Source: Glaciecola sp028401415
GTDB taxonomy: Bacteria > Pseudomonadota > Gammaproteobacteria > Enterobacterales > Alteromonadaceae
Direction: 5' to 3'
Length of the DNA stretch: 64,000 nucleotides
Assembly: GCF_028401415.2 (NCBI RefSeq)
Contig: NZ_CP171821.2
Coordinates: forward strand, 992,001 to 1,056,000
Made by a program: the position numbers and the translations under genes. This document shows, one piece after another, positions 8,214 through 17,555 of this stretch; position 1 is the stretch's first letter; each line of letters begins with the position of its first letter. Below the pieces are notes generated by a model. It made no database searches, was not told where the DNA came from, and was given only the letters and a program-made list of their open reading frames with translations.

Positions 8214-11200
8214 CTAGTCGTTTTTGATGACTTTGACGTCTCGTCCAATCACCCTAAACTCGTAGTTGCCAGCTTCTGGCGAGGCAAGCGTTAGGTTACC
8301 ACTGCCGCCATCTTGGAACAGGTGTTTCAGCTTTCCAACCTCAACAGCTGCTTCGCCTTCGTTAAACGCACCTAAGTTAACCGTAGCCCAGTCACTTGTC
8401 GCTACCTTAAATGCAACATCAGAACCATCCAAGTCAATATCGACCGAATATACACCATCGCCTTGGTAGCTCAACGCATCTGATTCTCCCCAGCCATTGA
8501 GGCTACCTCTAATAAAGACTGTTTCACCGCCGAAGAACTCTTCAGCAAAGACTCTTACTACTGGCGCATCTAAGTCAACGGTATCGAATACGAATATGTA
8601 TCGACCGGCTTCATCGATGGTCAGTTTAAGGTTTTCACCACCTTCGAATAAGGGCATATTTTGCGCTAGGTTTACGACCACATCAGCGTCGGCAGGTGTT
8701 GCACCGCCAAGGTTTGGCATCGCCCAGTCTTCATTTGCCACTTTGAACTGATGCTCTTCGGCTGCTAAGTCTATGGTGGCGCGATAAATGCGGCCGCCAT
8801 CATACTCTAGCTCGTTGTCAGTCCCCCAACCGTTCATGCTGCCACGAATAAAGATTGGCATGCCAACATATGGCTCTTCGTTGGTTACAGTCAATACCGG
8901 CGCGGCAACATCACCAGCATCAACACTGAAGATGTAAGTTGCTGACACGCTAGGCGTGATTGACATATTGTCTTCACCATTGATAAGAGGCTTCGGCATA
9001 TCTTCAACCACTAATGGATCATTGTTACCAAGATTCACCGCTGACCAATCCGAAGAGGCAACCTTAAATGCGTATGTAGTTCCACCCTCTAGGGCAATTG
9101 TGGTCTCATACACACCGTCACCTTGATAGGACATTGGATCCGCTTCGCCCCAGCCGTTCATTTCACCTCGTACAAATATCGTAGTGTCGCCGTAAGGAAC
9201 GATGTCTGGTGCACCCGCAGTTGCAAATGCAGACAAACCGTAGCCACGCTCACTACCTTGATTCTTAACAAATACCGCCATAGTCATCGCTGGAACCGTA
9301 AACGTGCCTTGCACCATCTCACCCTCTGAACTGTCGCTGAAACTTGCGCCACGCACAGTTGGGTCAACGGAGTTTGCATGAGTGCTATGTAGCTCAAAAC
9401 CAGATGCTGTCATTACATCAATCGACTTTTCTTCATAACCCGAGTTGACGACAACAACCATTGCGTCAACCATTGGGTCAAGATCAGCGCGCTGTTGTTC
9501 TGCAGGCTCACCCATTTCGTCAAGCACCAAACCGTCGTCAAGACTCATCACAATAAGACCTTGCTGCTGGTCTTCACCGAGGTTGTGGAAACCAAGTCTA
9601 TCGATAATGTCATCGGCTGTTGTCAGTCTCAACAGTGGACTTGAAGCACGGATACTCAAAAATTCCTGGAAAACCTCAGCTGCAAATTCAATATCGTTCA
9701 TCGACGCTGCACGCTCAGGTGAATTCATGAACTGAGATATTGCAGGCCAAGCACCTTCGTTATCTTCAGCTAATGGCAAACCGACATTCCAGTTGTTAGT
9801 CTCAAAGGTGAAGTCAGTTAGTGTGAACCAGTCGCCCGCGTCAAAGGTATTTCTATCCATTGACTTAGAACGAAGGAAGTCGCCACCAATTTGCAAGAAT
9901 GGAATACCTTGCGACATAAGCGGTAGCGAAATACCGATATTGGAAGCTCTAACACGCTCAGCCAGCGTAATGTCGGCTGGTAAAACGTAGTTAAATTGAT
10001 CCCAAAGTGTTTCGTTATCATGCTTAGAGACGTAGTTGATAATATCAGCAGGGTCTTTCGCATAGCCACCAAGTGCAGATGTTGTAGCGTCAGAGCCACC
10101 TGATGTTTTTAGAACAAAGTCAGATAATGTACCAGACATGCCCACCTTCACTCGGTCTTGTGCCGCAAGTGCTTCGCCGCTAGCATCACGAGAGAATATT
10201 AAACCCTGGCGAACAGCTTCACGCATGCGGTCGTTGAATGTACCGACTTCAGAGCCGGCCATGGTCGGCTGCGTTGCATTGACAAAGTCGCCATAGGCAG
10301 AGGTATCACGTGGCCATGCCTCACCATAGAAATAAGTGTCTTCGTCTACCTCTTGCACTGCGGCCAAGGAATCGAGGATATGGTCACGAGCATGTTGCGA
10401 CATTAGATCAAAACGGAAGCTATCAAACTTGTAGTGTTGTGCCCAATGCACCAATGAATCTTGCATGAATTTTTCCATCATGCGATTGCGTGTTTCGGTG
10501 TCATCGCAGCAAGACTCTCTCACAATATCACCCGTTTCAATGTTATAGCGGTGATAGTAACCAGGGACGACTTTGTCAAATACTGAGTTAGCGAATAAGC
10601 CCGATGCATTCGTATGGTTGTAAACCACATCAAGCACTGTGCGCAAGCCAACTTCGTGCAAGCCCTGCACCATTGCGCGCATTTCTAGAATTCGCTCTAC
10701 ACCATCTGGGTTAGATGAATAACTGCCCTCTGGCGCATTAAAATGCTTAGGATCGTAGCCCCAGTTAAACTGATCAAAGCTTCTTAACTGCTGCGCAAGG
10801 GCTTGCGCCGCGCCGGGCTCAGTTAAGACGTTATATGATTGATATAGAGCCTCAATGGTTTGATTAAGGTCTGTACCGTCGTTACAAACGTCAGATGCAG
10901 GCGCTAATGCACAAAACTCGGCGATTGTGCTAGTCCAATCTACGGTGCGTGCACTATCTTCGTTAATGGTGGCAATATCGTTAGCCGGTAATACATGAAA
11001 GTGCGTCATGCCACTGTCAGCCAGCTTAGCCAAATGCTGCATGGGCGCTGAGTCTTTCTCGGTAAATGCTAAGTATTTGCCGCGATTCGCCTCAGATGTA
11101 CTCGCGTCACGCGCTGAGAATTCTCTGATATGACCCTCATAAATAACGATATCTTCGAAGTTCTCTACGGTTGGAATGGTGTGCGTATCCCAGCCTTCTG

Positions 11201-12593
11201 GCTTAAGATCGTCATCATTCAAATTGACAAACTGTGAGAAGCGGCCATTTAACGACAAGCCAACTGAGTACGGGTCAGTTACATCAAGCACTTCAATTTG
11301 CTCACTTTCTGGATGATACACCGTCACTTCAAAACGATAGAGCTGTCTATCCATGCCCATGTCGCCTTCGAATGACCAAACACCTGTGGTCTCATCAAGC
11401 GTCATCGCATTGGTTGATGCGAGGGTTTTGTCGTCGTTGTATAGCTTAAGCGCAACATTTTGAGCGGTTGGTGCCCAAACGCGAGATACAATGCCACCAT
11501 CCGTATAAATTGGACCCAAGGTCATTTCATCAGCATCAGCCTCACCAGAGGTGTAAATCTCGTCTAGCACATTAGGGATTTGTAGGCGAGTTGCAGCCAC
11601 CAGCTTATCTTCTGAGTCGTATGCTCCCACTATGGCTTGGGTCTTCAATACGGCTTTAGCATCCTCAAGACTCCAATTTCCTGCAAAGGCAGGCAAGTCG
11701 GATAAATGCGGGGCAATTTCGCGCTGAGCGTCAGTTAGGTCAATTTCCGTCATCTCTGCGGTCGTGCTGTTTAATACGCCCTCTTCAAGCGAGATCTCCA
11801 GAGACGCGTCAGCGGAATAATGCAATTTCACATTTTTAACCAGGGCAAAATCTACGTCCCACAGTATGGTTTGAGCATCTAACCAATGAGCTTGTGCACC
11901 TTCAATTGATACAGGTTGTTCACCCAGTGAATCAATAGGGAATTCATATACTTCTGCTACCCCAGAAAGTGTGAAGTTCATGCGCGTAAAACGCGGGTCA
12001 TCTTGCGACAAGTTGCCCGTGAAGTCACCGCCACCTAACTCTTTACCCGAGTCTTCGGTACCAATATGGATGATAAAATTATGACATGCGCCTGGTGTGC
12101 CAGCGTAGCCCGGTTTCAAGTCAAGGATCCAATAGGCCCCGTAGGTTGGGTCAATTCCGTCGTGAATTCTCCCATCTTCCCATTGCGTATCAGGGTCTGC
12201 GTAAGCATCACATGCATCATTGCTCCAAGTATGCAGACGCCAACCTTCATATGCGGGATCGTTTTGTGAGTTATCTGCATCTACATCAGCACGGTTATAG
12301 TACAAAACCGCTTGATCTTGTGCAGGGAAAAACACCGGATCGGGTAAATCCGGATTTACACCAACCACGCACGCGTCATTGGTTGCGTTTGGCACCGTTG
12401 GCGGTGTACAAGCGATTGGCGGTGGTGGAACACAACTAGTGCCCTGTGCGTTAGGCACGTTTGGCACATCACAGGTGAGAGGAACTTGCCCCGGCTCACT
12501 GTCAGAGCCACCACAGGCGCTTAAAATAAGCGCACTGAAAATGACGAGCGCTACACTAAAAAATGCGCTAATAGATTTTCTAAAATTAAACAT
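8214..12593 (-). CDS. Pullulanase-type alpha-1,6-glucosidase, GH13, surface lipoprotein
   Basis: It hydrolyses alpha-1,6 branches of pullulan, glycogen or starch. The frame is open to an ATG at 12665 that overlaps the receptor stop (ATGA). I prefer the ATG at 12593, because GAGG lies nine bases upstream and the signal peptide MFNFRKSISAFF...LILSAC then has normal length with its lipobox Cys at residue 27. Numbered from 12665, residues 110-250 resemble a pullulanase-associated (PUD/CBM41-type) domain. An N2-like domain and a CBM48 follow, then the GH13 barrel with Asp753 (FRFDLM), Glu782 (YFYGEAW) and Asp883 (SKHDNET) as catalytic triad. Three tandem starch-binding-like repeats of about 110 residues, each starting near FVRGxMNGWG, fill 1155-1483. 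It is co-transcribed with the upstream TonB-dependent receptor. Confidence 0.9.
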   Translation of the reverse strand: MFNFRKSISAFFSVALVIFSALILSACGGSDSEPGQVPLTCDVPNVPNAQGTSCVPPPPIACTPPTVPNATNDACVVGVNPDLPDPVFFPAQDQAVLYYNRADVDADNSQNDPAYEGWRLHTWSNDACDAYADPDTQWEDGRIHDGIDPTYGAYWILDLKPGYAGTPGACHNFIIHIGTEDSGKELGGGDFTGNLSQDDPRFTRMNFTLSGVAEVYEFPIDSLGEQPVSIEGAQAHWLDAQTILWDVDFALVKNVKLHYSADASLEISLEEGVLNSTTAEMTEIDLTDAQREIAPHLSDLPAFAGNWSLEDAKAVLKTQAIVGAYDSEDKLVAATRLQIPNVLDEIYTSGEADADEMTLGPIYTDGGIVSRVWAPTAQNVALKLYNDDKTLASTNAMTLDETTGVWSFEGDMGMDRQLYRFEVTVYHPESEQIEVLDVTDPYSVGLSLNGRFSQFVNLNDDDLKPEGWDTHTIPTVENFEDIVIYEGHIREFSARDASTSEANRGKYLAFTEKDSAPMQHLAKLADSGMTHFHVLPANDIATINEDSARTVDWTSTIAEFCALAPASDVCNDGTDLNQTIEALYQSYNVLTEPGAAQALAQQLRSFDQFNWGYDPKHFNAPEGSYSSNPDGVERILEMRAMVQGLHEVGLRTVLDVVYNHTNASGLFANSVFDKVVPGYYHRYNIETGDIVRESCCDDTETRNRMMEKFMQDSLVHWAQHYKFDSFRFDLMSQHARDHILDSLAAVQEVDEDTYFYGEAWPRDTSAYGDFVNATQPTMAGSEVGTFNDRMREAVRQGLIFSRDASGEALAAQDRVKVGMSGTLSDFVLKTSGGSDATTSALGGYAKDPADIINYVSKHDNETLWDQFNYVLPADITLAERVRASNIGISLPLMSQGIPFLQIGGDFLRSKSMDRNTFDAGDWFTLTDFTFETNNWNVGLPLAEDNEGAWPAISQFMNSPERAASMNDIEFAAEVFQEFLSIRASSPLLRLTTADDIIDRLGFHNLGEDQQQGLIVMSLDDGLVLDEMGEPAEQQRADLDPMVDAMVVVVNSGYEEKSIDVMTASGFELHSTHANSVDPTVRGASFSDSSEGEMVQGTFTVPAMTMAVFVKNQGSERGYGLSAFATAGAPDIVPYGDTTIFVRGEMNGWGEADPMSYQGDGVYETTIALEGGTTYAFKVASSDWSAVNLGNNDPLVVEDMPKPLINGEDNMSITPSVSATYIFSVDAGDVAAPVLTVTNEEPYVGMPIFIRGSMNGWGTDNELEYDGGRIYRATIDLAAEEHQFKVANEDWAMPNLGGATPADADVVVNLAQNMPLFEGGENLKLTIDEAGRYIFVFDTVDLDAPVVRVFAEEFFGGETVFIRGSLNGWGESDALSYQGDGVYSVDIDLDGSDVAFKVATSDWATVNLGAFNEGEAAVEVGKLKHLFQDGGSGNLTLASPEAGNYEFRVIGRDVKVIKND

Positions 12594-12661
12594 GCTTGAT
12601 GACCTCAATGCCTTTAGACCAATTGTCGGTTTTTGACAAAAATGCTGTAAATCTAGTTTTT

Positions 12662-15600
12662 TCATAATGAGTACGTCACCCCAAGGAAGTATTGCGTGCC
12701 GAAGTACTGAATTGTTCCTGTGCGTGACTCATCCCCGAAGTAGCTCTTAGTTGGCTCATCGGTAACGTTGTTCGCTTGAAATAAAATGCCCAAGTTTTCG
12801 TTAATTTCATAGGACGCTTGAAAATCAACGACCATTTCAGAATCAAAGTTAACAACTTGTGCGTTAACTGCCACTTGCTCAGACACAAACGAGTCGCGAT
12901 AGCGAGCACTAAGACGAGTTTCAAAGCCACCCTTTTCCCAGAATACGGTACCGTTGATTACGTTTGGAGATAAACCCGGCAAGTCAGACGAGTACACGCC
13001 CTGGTCCGGATCGGCAATTCGTACAATCTCTGTTTCAGTGTGAGAGAAACTTCCACTAACGCCCAAACCTGACCAAAAGTCAGGTAAGAATGAGAAGATT
13101 TGTGTATATGTGACCTCAATACCGCGGATATAACCCCCTTCGGAATTATTAACTGCTGTCGTAAATGCACCATTTACAACGGGAACCGATATGGTCAACG
13201 GTAAGCCATTTGCATCAAGTACTGGCACCAGCGTGCCTGTTCCGTCATCTTCTTGAACCGTGATATCCACATCGCTAGGCACGTTGAATCCATTGCCTTG
13301 GAAGTCATATGGATCAGTCGTGCTTCTATCAACAAAAGACTGAATATCTTTGTAGAACAACGCAACCACGGCAACACCATCGGTTTCGGTAAAATAATGC
13401 TCAAACGACAAATCGTACTGATTAGCATAAAACGGTCTTAAATAAGGACTATTGTCTGCTTGACCGGTGAGTATCGCTTCGCCTGTGACTGAGATTAAGC
13501 CAGTATCGATGTCACGTTCTGCAATGGGTGTGCTCAAATTAGTACCACTATTTGCAAACATTTCATTGATAGGGGCTCTTCCCATTACTTTAGCAGCGGC
13601 AAAGCGCACATAAGTGTTATCAGTCACTTGGAAGTTTAAGTTAAGCGAGGGTAAATAGTCGGTGTAGGTATCTTCAAGTATGACGGAACGGAACTGATCC
13701 GACACCAGACCCGCATCGTCACGAATCAACTCGGCACCGGCATCTATATCTCCCCCTACATTTTGTAAAAAGGTAGATGCTTGTTTTGAGTCTACCATTC
13801 GAATACCAAGGTTACCCGTGACAGGAATTTCTGCGATTTCAGCATCAATATTTGCCATCACGTATGCAGACGTAACTTCCTCATACACCTCACCGCTTTG
13901 CAGTACCGACCAAGACGTATCTTGCCCCAGCAGACCGCCTTCAGGCGCATTTACTACACCGGCAAAGTTACCCCATGTTTGCACCGGCTGCGGGATGCCC
14001 TGAGGGAACCACGCATTTAATGCCGCATCCAAATCGATCGCTAAATAACTTGGGAAGTAGCTAAAGTCGCCCTCCCAATTGACAATTTCAACCATGTCTT
14101 GGGTTAAACGAAGCGGGGGCTGAGTACTAGAGAAGTTTGAATCACTGCCATATTGAAAGACACTTCTATCATTGGTGTAAGTTCGATCTGAATAGCGTGC
14201 GCCAAACTCGATGCTAGAAAAATAGTCCGTGTCCAACTCATATCGAAAATCAACACGATACGCGTCTAGAGAATCTGAGTTTTGGAAGGGATAAATTCCG
14301 TATTGAGACACTAGCACACGGTTAATATCAGAGAATGCGTCTGCTTGATTGAAGCCTAAATCTGGCAAGTCTAAGCCATTGAGGGCATAACTTATGGAAA
14401 TATTCGTATCTAGCTCTGGGTCCACCGCATTTGCATCTTGAGAAACGAGCGACCACAGCAAACCGTTTCTGAAGTCACTCTCCGCAGATGAGTGTGAAAT
14501 ATCAAAATTCATGTTCCAGTTGTCGTTGATTTGCCAATCACCGTTTAGACCTAGGTTTTTAATCTCGTCAAAATCTTGGTTGTCATCATTGACTAGCTCA
14601 ATACGGGTTTGACTTGACGCATTGCGATTAAAGGTACCGCCAATAACATGATTGTCTTGTACTATTGGATTGGCAACTTGGGCATTGTTACCTTCAAGCT
14701 TGACACGAAAGCCGCGTGCAAATTCCTCAGACTCAAATTTGGAGTAAAATGCATCTGCTTTTAGGGTGAAATTATCAACCGGTGCCCATTCAATGGTTGC
14801 CACATACCCATCGCGAGTTTCTGCACCGCCCTGATGCTGCATTTCAAAACCTTCACTGATTTGCTCACATTCAACGCATTGACCTTCTGCCGCTGCGTTA
14901 GGATTTAAGTTTTCAGTATCACCTGCTAAACCATCAACATCTGCTTCTCGGTTGTAGGCTAAACCAATAAACTGGGTGGAGACACTTGGCTGAAACAAGC
15001 GAGCATAACCAAGGGCTACACCAAGCGTACTGTCTAAAAACTGGCCTTGGTAAGCGAAACTAATTCGGTGACCAAATTCATCGCCATCTGGTATTTCGCT
15101 AGCTCTATCATTGTACATACCGCGAACATTTGCATTAAAGGTGTGCTTTTCGCTGTTTGACAACGGACTGGCCGTTTTAAGCTCAACCGTACCTGCAACC
15201 CCGCCTTCTATCAAAGATGCTTTAGGTGATTTGTAAACCGCACCTGAACTGATGAGCTCAGAGGGATATTGGTCGAATTCAATCGAGCGGCTGCCGCTGG
15301 TTGACACTTGTTCGCGTCCATTGAGCGTTGAGAATACAAAACCACCAGCCAGACCCCGGATATTGATTTCCGCCGCTTGACCACCCGTTCTTACTGCAGA
15401 GATACCCGGCAGACGCGTAAGCGCATCGGCAATTGAAACATCCGGTAAGCCGCCTAAATCATCGGCTGATAGCTGCTCTGTCACCGTATCGCTGAAGCGT
15501 TTTTGATTAAGTGACTTGATAAGGCTTGTGCTGAAGCCGCGTACTTCAATGATCTCAACGTCTTCTTCTGCAGAAGGTTCAGGCGTTTGTGCCTCTTGTG

Positions 15601-15679
15601 CGTAGAGAGGGAGGCTTCCTATCAAAAGACCACTAGCAACTAAGGCTCGCGTGATTTGATTGGGCTTGAATGGATTCAT
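12662..15679 (-). CDS. TonB-dependent receptor, probable maltodextrin/alpha-glucan transporter
   Basis: An outer-membrane, TonB-energised beta-barrel of 1005 residues. A signal peptide ends near LPLYAQ, followed by a TonB-box-like segment (VEIIEVRGF). The plug domain contains LSADDLGGLPDVSIADALTRLPG, INIRGL and STLNGREQ, and the barrel ends with the terminal aromatic-containing strand YFLGVTYSL. This plug type is characteristic of the large sugar receptors of marine gammaproteobacteria. The pullulanase gene directly downstream overlaps by four bases at the upstream ATG, which points to branched alpha-glucan oligosaccharides as the ligand. Two LacI-type operators lie 167-221 bases upstream of the start. 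The ligand is inferred from context. Confidence 0.88.
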   Translation of the reverse strand: MNPFKPNQITRALVASGLLIGSLPLYAQEAQTPEPSAEEDVEIIEVRGFSTSLIKSLNQKRFSDTVTEQLSADDLGGLPDVSIADALTRLPGISAVRTGGQAAEINIRGLAGGFVFSTLNGREQVSTSGSRSIEFDQYPSELISSGAVYKSPKASLIEGGVAGTVELKTASPLSNSEKHTFNANVRGMYNDRASEIPDGDEFGHRISFAYQGQFLDSTLGVALGYARLFQPSVSTQFIGLAYNREADVDGLAGDTENLNPNAAAEGQCVECEQISEGFEMQHQGGAETRDGYVATIEWAPVDNFTLKADAFYSKFESEEFARGFRVKLEGNNAQVANPIVQDNHVIGGTFNRNASSQTRIELVNDDNQDFDEIKNLGLNGDWQINDNWNMNFDISHSSAESDFRNGLLWSLVSQDANAVDPELDTNISISYALNGLDLPDLGFNQADAFSDINRVLVSQYGIYPFQNSDSLDAYRVDFRYELDTDYFSSIEFGARYSDRTYTNDRSVFQYGSDSNFSSTQPPLRLTQDMVEIVNWEGDFSYFPSYLAIDLDAALNAWFPQGIPQPVQTWGNFAGVVNAPEGGLLGQDTSWSVLQSGEVYEEVTSAYVMANIDAEIAEIPVTGNLGIRMVDSKQASTFLQNVGGDIDAGAELIRDDAGLVSDQFRSVILEDTYTDYLPSLNLNFQVTDNTYVRFAAAKVMGRAPINEMFANSGTNLSTPIAERDIDTGLISVTGEAILTGQADNSPYLRPFYANQYDLSFEHYFTETDGVAVVALFYKDIQSFVDRSTTDPYDFQGNGFNVPSDVDITVQEDDGTGTLVPVLDANGLPLTISVPVVNGAFTTAVNNSEGGYIRGIEVTYTQIFSFLPDFWSGLGVSGSFSHTETEIVRIADPDQGVYSSDLPGLSPNVINGTVFWEKGGFETRLSARYRDSFVSEQVAVNAQVVNFDSEMVVDFQASYEINENLGILFQANNVTDEPTKSYFGDESRTGTIQYFGTQYFLGVTYSL

Positions 15680-15845
15680 ATGTGTGTCCCGTAACTTAAG
15701 AATAGTGTGTTTTCAGGTAGTCAGTGTAATTTTGAGACTTGCGCTAACAATGCGCCGTTTTCGGGCGTCAGTTACACGCAAGCCTAATTAGACTATTCCA
15801 ACCATTACGAAATGTTACATTTTTGCAAAAATTTTAACATGTACC

Positions 15846-15859
15846 TGCATACGTATTCA
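15846..15859. promoter_or_regulatory. LacI-type operator, copy 1
   Basis: TGCATACGTATTCA is palindromic around a central CG except for one mismatched pair. This is the form typical of LacI/GalR-family binding sites. An identical copy lies 41 bases away, start to start, close to four helical turns, which would put both on the same DNA face. It precedes the receptor-pullulanase operon. Confidence 0.65.
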
Positions 15860-15886
15860 TAGGGCCTGAAATTCAAACCAGTAGGA

Positions 15887-15900
15887 TGCATACGTATTCA
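15887..15900. promoter_or_regulatory. LacI-type operator, copy 2
   Basis: Same 14-bp sequence and orientation as the copy at 15846, including the following T. Two identical sites in one promoter region and a third upstream of the other TonB-dependent receptor make chance unlikely. Confidence 0.65.
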
Positions 15901-16058
15901 TGATATTGGGAAAAAGAAGACTGCGATAGCGTGGCACTATCTAAATCGATAAAGACACTGTTACATTTTATTTACAATTGCGAGTCGCGATTAATAAACT
16001 GAAAACAAAATGCAAACGAGCACGAAATATGAGTTTTCAAGTGGATGATATTAAGGTC

Positions 16059-17552
16059 CTAGACACGTTGAAAATTAAGCATGCACCCAGAAAAAAATTT
16101 GTCGAGCTGATAATCTTTGTATAGATCACCCTTTCCAGGTTGGTTGGGAGCAAGGTTAGGAAAGGTACCGTAACCGGCTAATAAACAATGCCAGCTGGCA
16201 GTGCCAAAATGACTGTTTAACTTTTGACGTTTTATCTCCTGTTGTAAATCACCATTATTGAACCATACCTTAAGAATCTGTTTGAGTGACTCCGGTATAT
16301 CTTTATTATTGCGATTGTCAATCCAATACTGTGAATCATCGCGAGAGTTAAGCTTATAATGACCGACAATATAATTGCGTACGGCTTCAAAATTTTCGCG
16401 CATCTGTTGGTTAAAGGCATCGCGATGTTTCATGCTAAAGCCACCTTTCGCGTAGGCGTCAGCGAAATGCTCAATCGTTCCCTGCACAAGATGCAGCGCC
16501 GTTGCCTCAAGCGGCTCGATGAAGCCTTGCGATAGGCCCAAGGCAAGACAATTTCGCGCCCAATGCTGCTTAACTTGGCCGACATTCATTTTGAGATGTC
16601 GCACTGGCACATCTTTATCAAGCAATCCTAAGTGCTGACGCAACTCAAGTTCCGCTTGCTCGCTGGTGATATAATCAGACGAGTATACATATCCATTACC
16701 CGTTCGATGCGTTAGCGGGATTTGCCATGCCCACCCGTTGGTAAGCGCTGTGGCTTGAGTCTGATTTTGCTTTGGCTGTATCACATCACTTGGCATTGCC
16801 ACTGCTGAGTCGTTAAAGAGATTTGATTTGAAGGAATCAAAGCCGATTTTCAGTGACTGTTGCAACAGTAGACTCTGAAAGCCAGTACAGTCGATAAAGA
16901 AATCCCCTTCGATGAGGTCACCATTATCAAGCGCGAGAGCACTAATATTCCCCTGATCAAGTATCACGTCCTTGATATTGCCTTGAGTGTGTTTAACACC
17001 TTTTTTAAACGCTCGCTTTGCTAAAAACTGCCCCAGCAAGCCTGAATCAAAGTGATACCCATATTCTACTTCAAATGGAAAATTAGGTGGTGTGAGGGGC
17101 GATTTTCTCTCATTTGCTAGCCAGCCATTGAGTAAAAACTTCTCTGGCCGCGTCTCTACATCCAATCCTAAACGCCGAGTTAAGCAATTGACATACAGAC
17201 GACGTTCACTAAAGGTATCAACTTGCGATATAAAAGGGTGTCCGTATGATGAATAGGTCGCTTTTGGGCTCCATTCATTAAATTGAATGCTTACCTTGTA
17301 CGTAGCTTTGCATTCAGGCATCCACTCATCGTCGCTGATATCAAGGGTTTGAAAAAAACGTTTTAATGATGGCGTTGAGCCCTCGCCCACACCAATGATT
17401 CCAATCTGAGGTGACTCAACCAACTGAATCTCAAACTTAGCGCCATTGCTACCTTGCCGCCAGTAATGATTGAGCAAGCTCGCCGCCATCCAACCTGCTG
17501 TGCCACCACCAGCAATCACGATTCGATGTGGTGTCTTTGTGTTACCCGACAT
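16059..17552 (-). CDS. Flavin-dependent halogenase, tryptophan-halogenase family (copy 2)
   Basis: FADH2-dependent halogenases of this family form HOCl or HOBr at the flavin and halogenate indole-type substrates through a lysine. The FAD-binding GGGTAGWMAA (residues 15-24), the catalytic Lys86 in TYKVSIQF, the WxWxIP signature (WAWQIP, 274-279) and Glu345 in GFIEPLEA are all present. Positions are close to Lys79 and Glu346 of PrnA, so the enzyme should be active. At 497 residues it has normal family length. It starts three bases after the stop of the other halogenase, so the two are one transcript. Halogenases of this subgroup in TonB-receptor loci of proteobacteria have been found to act on indole rather than free tryptophan. 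The natural substrate here is unknown, and no flavin reductase is nearby. Confidence 0.85.
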   Translation of the reverse strand: MSGNTKTPHRIVIAGGGTAGWMAASLLNHYWRQGSNGAKFEIQLVESPQIGIIGVGEGSTPSLKRFFQTLDISDDEWMPECKATYKVSIQFNEWSPKATYSSYGHPFISQVDTFSERRLYVNCLTRRLGLDVETRPEKFLLNGWLANERKSPLTPPNFPFEVEYGYHFDSGLLGQFLAKRAFKKGVKHTQGNIKDVILDQGNISALALDNGDLIEGDFFIDCTGFQSLLLQQSLKIGFDSFKSNLFNDSAVAMPSDVIQPKQNQTQATALTNGWAWQIPLTHRTGNGYVYSSDYITSEQAELELRQHLGLLDKDVPVRHLKMNVGQVKQHWARNCLALGLSQGFIEPLEATALHLVQGTIEHFADAYAKGGFSMKHRDAFNQQMRENFEAVRNYIVGHYKLNSRDDSQYWIDNRNNKDIPESLKQILKVWFNNGDLQQEIKRQKLNSHFGTASWHCLLAGYGTFPNLAPNQPGKGDLYKDYQLDKFFSGCMLNFQRV

Positions 17553-17555
17553 TAA

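Larger units (their letters stand above)
15680..16058. other. Regulatory region upstream of the receptor-pullulanase operon
   Basis: This 379-base gap has no supported gene. It separates the halogenase pair from the receptor-pullulanase operon and contains two identical 14-bp operators (15846-15859 and 15887-15900). No clear terminator for the second halogenase was found, so partial readthrough into the receptor operon is possible. Confidence 0.6.

Noticed and set aside
12593..12665. Treating the ATG overlapping the receptor stop as the certain pullulanase start
   Set aside because: It would put 24 residues before a normal lipoprotein signal; the internal ATG has the better ribosome site, although coupling through the upstream ATG cannot be excluded.
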